The notes under the pieces are model-generated. The model saw only the letters and a list, made by a program, of their open reading frames with translations, had not been told where the DNA came from and did no database searches. A program made the translations under genes and the position numbers. 10,994 nt of DNA, taken from positions 1 to 10,994 of the forward strand of contig JAQUNT010000032.1 in NCBI GenBank assembly GCA_028717525.1, read 5' to 3'. The DNA comes from Elusimicrobiota bacterium. GTDB lineage: Bacteria > Elusimicrobiota > Elusimicrobia > UBA1565 > UBA9628. The stretch's first letter is position 1. Each line of letters starts with the position of its first letter. Below, in pieces: positions 9,813 to 10,994 of the stretch.

Positions 9813-10994
9813 ATGCATAACCATCGTATTGGACAAGACAGTTGGCAAGGGCGGTGTTGCGCTGCCCTGCTGCTAGGGGCAACCTGCTGCCCGATCGCCG
9901 CATCTCCGACGCAAGCTACCCAACTGGACGGCAAGCCCAGCATCGAATCCTTCTTGCAGGATCAGTCCGAGATACCGCTGAAATACACCATGTCTCGGGC
10001 AGCCAGTCACCACATCACGATAATCGGCGAGGGCCATCGAATCCAGCAGGATGCGGCTCTCATTTCCGCCCTAGTGCCGCTCCTGCAAGACGCAGACATC
10101 GACATGGCCGTGGAGGTGTTCCCGGCCAGCGAACAAGCCCGAATCAGTGCACTAATCACCGCGCCGAACTGGTCGCTTGAAACCGCTAATTCGATAATGC
10201 GTTCCGCCGAGTGGCCTTATGAAGGCTACCGAGACATCTTGCATGCAGCGTGGGCGGCCAACCGCAAGGCAGCTCGGAGCATTGCCATCGTCGCCATTGG
10301 ACCGGGATCTGACTGGCGTGATACCCTTCTGCCAAAAGGGATTAGTTACGATGGCTTCATGGCTGACTTGGTTTCTAAGCACCTGGCTCAATCGCGGCGC
10401 GGCATCGTAGTCTACTGCGGCATGCATCATGCATTCACGCGATATCACCAAGCGGAGCTGGATGATTCGGGCAGGGCAACGAGCTACATGGATCGTATGG
10501 GGAACATCTTGTGGCGGCGATACGGTCAAGCGGTCTTTCTCATCGCGCTTCACAAACCAATCTGGTGTGGCGATTGGAGGGAAACATCATACTGTTTGCC
10601 CCTCGGCGGCAGACTGGACTGTGCCGCTACAAAGGTCGGGCATCCAATCGGCTTTGACATCCTCGGGACCCCCATGGCGGACCTATCCTTTGGAGCGACT
10701 GAGTACTATTCTTATGGTCACCCGACAGTCCGTTTGGCAGACTACGCGGATGGCTACGTATGGTCCGGGCCGGTAGAGTCGTATCGACACGTCGCCATTA
10801 TTCCCCTAGATCAATACGCGCCATCACCAGAGGCCCTGGATGAAGTGGCACGCGAGAATCCGTTTAATGATGAGAAGGGAGTTAGCATAAAGAGGCTCCG
10901 CACCATATGGTCCCAAGAGTTGGAGGCGAGCCGCGATATTGCCGCCAAAGTCGGGTGGAAACACTTGGCTGCCTGGCAAGCAGCTTGCAGTAGA
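9813..10994 (+). CDS. Secreted TIKI/ChaN/EreA-like superfamily protein, 3' end outside window (partial)
   Basis: One frame runs from ATG 9813 to the window edge without a stop, 394 codons. TAA at 9798-9800 limits the start, and no good ribosome site is seen. The N-terminus has Arg5 and Arg14 followed by a hydrophobic stretch (about 15-30), so export is likely, with cleavage perhaps near residue 30. Features that recall the TIKI/ChaN/EreA-type superfamily are ITIIGEGH at about 68-75 (G-E-x-H), MAVEVFPASEQ with Glu101, EGYRDILHAAWAANR, YDGFMAD at 179-185, a predicted beta strand ending in G203-M-H-H206, and ADGYVWSGP. Members act as metalloproteases, heme-binding lipoproteins or esterases. Which applies here is unknown. 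Codon use and lower G+C differ sharply from the first 9 kb, which suggests transfer. The gene lies next to a degraded ORF6N element gene. Family call moderate, coding nature high. Confidence 0.72.
   Translation, partial: MHNHRIGQDSWQGRCCAALLLGATCCPIAASPTQATQLDGKPSIESFLQDQSEIPLKYTMSRAASHHITIIGEGHRIQQDAALISALVPLLQDADIDMAVEVFPASEQARISALITAPNWSLETANSIMRSAEWPYEGYRDILHAAWAANRKAARSIAIVAIGPGSDWRDTLLPKGISYDGFMADLVSKHLAQSRRGIVVYCGMHHAFTRYHQAELDDSGRATSYMDRMGNILWRRYGQAVFLIALHKPIWCGDWRETSYCLPLGGRLDCAATKVGHPIGFDILGTPMADLSFGATEYYSYGHPTVRLADYADGYVWSGPVESYRHVAIIPLDQYAPSPEALDEVARENPFNDEKGVSIKRLRTIWSQELEASRDIAAKVGWKHLAAWQAACSR

Noticed and set aside
9643..9903. 86-codon - strand frame in the low-GC region
   Set aside because: It overlaps the start of the secreted-protein gene, has no recognisable domain and no clear ribosome site.
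9990..9992. Internal ATG as start of the secreted protein
   Set aside because: Starting here would remove the signal-like N-terminus, leaving only about 12 residues before GEGH, and there is no better ribosome site.
9842..10776. Three shorter + strand and one - strand frames inside the secreted-protein gene
   Set aside because: They are broken pieces in other frames. The single frame from 9813 to the edge has the conserved motifs and no interruption.

Overview
The window looks like chromosomal DNA of a high-GC Gram-negative-type bacterium. Counting a few lines by eye gives roughly 70% or more G+C across the first 9.2 kb and roughly the low-to-mid 50s in the last 1.6 kb. Three things point to a diderm with type IV pilus or type II secretion type machinery: a GspE/GspF pair followed by three pilin-like genes, secreted proteins with Sec signal peptides, and a large hybrid histidine kinase. 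No phylogenetic marker is present. Elusimicrobiota or a deltaproteobacterium-like lineage is only a guess.

Layout. (1) Positions 1-3572, + strand: a tightly packed operon holding the 3' end of a GspE/PilB-type ATPase, a GspF/PilC inner-membrane platform protein, two class III-signal minor pilins (GspI/PilV-like and GspJ/PilW-like), and a PilX/GspK-like protein with a long beta-rich C-terminal part. Every junction overlaps by 1 or 4 bases, so the genes are probably translationally coupled and build one pilus or pseudopilus. (2) Positions 3611-7387, + strand: one unorthodox hybrid sensor kinase (two TM segments, CHASE3-like sensor, three PAS, HisKA, HATPase_c, REC, REC, HPt), 38 bases behind the pilus operon. 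(3) Positions 7388-7595: a convergent intergenic stretch of mixed composition with no clear gene. (4) Positions 9267 down to 7596, - strand: a three-gene operon of a dCMP/cytidine deaminase, an exported C39-like cysteine peptidase and an exported chagasin (I42) cysteine-peptidase inhibitor, also coupled by overlapping signals. (5) Positions 9268-9812: leader of that operon with two hairpins, and a decayed ORF6N-domain gene that has lost its middle and carries a frameshift. (6) Positions 9813-10994, + strand: a lower-GC gene, still open at the window edge, for a secreted protein that resembles the TIKI/ChaN/EreA-type superfamily.

The most interesting items are the exported peptidase next to its potential inhibitor on one transcript, the uncharacterised secreted TIKI/ChaN-like protein in an apparently acquired segment, and the ORF6N remnant with a perfect hairpin just upstream. 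I saw no CRISPR array, tRNA, rRNA or intact insertion sequence.
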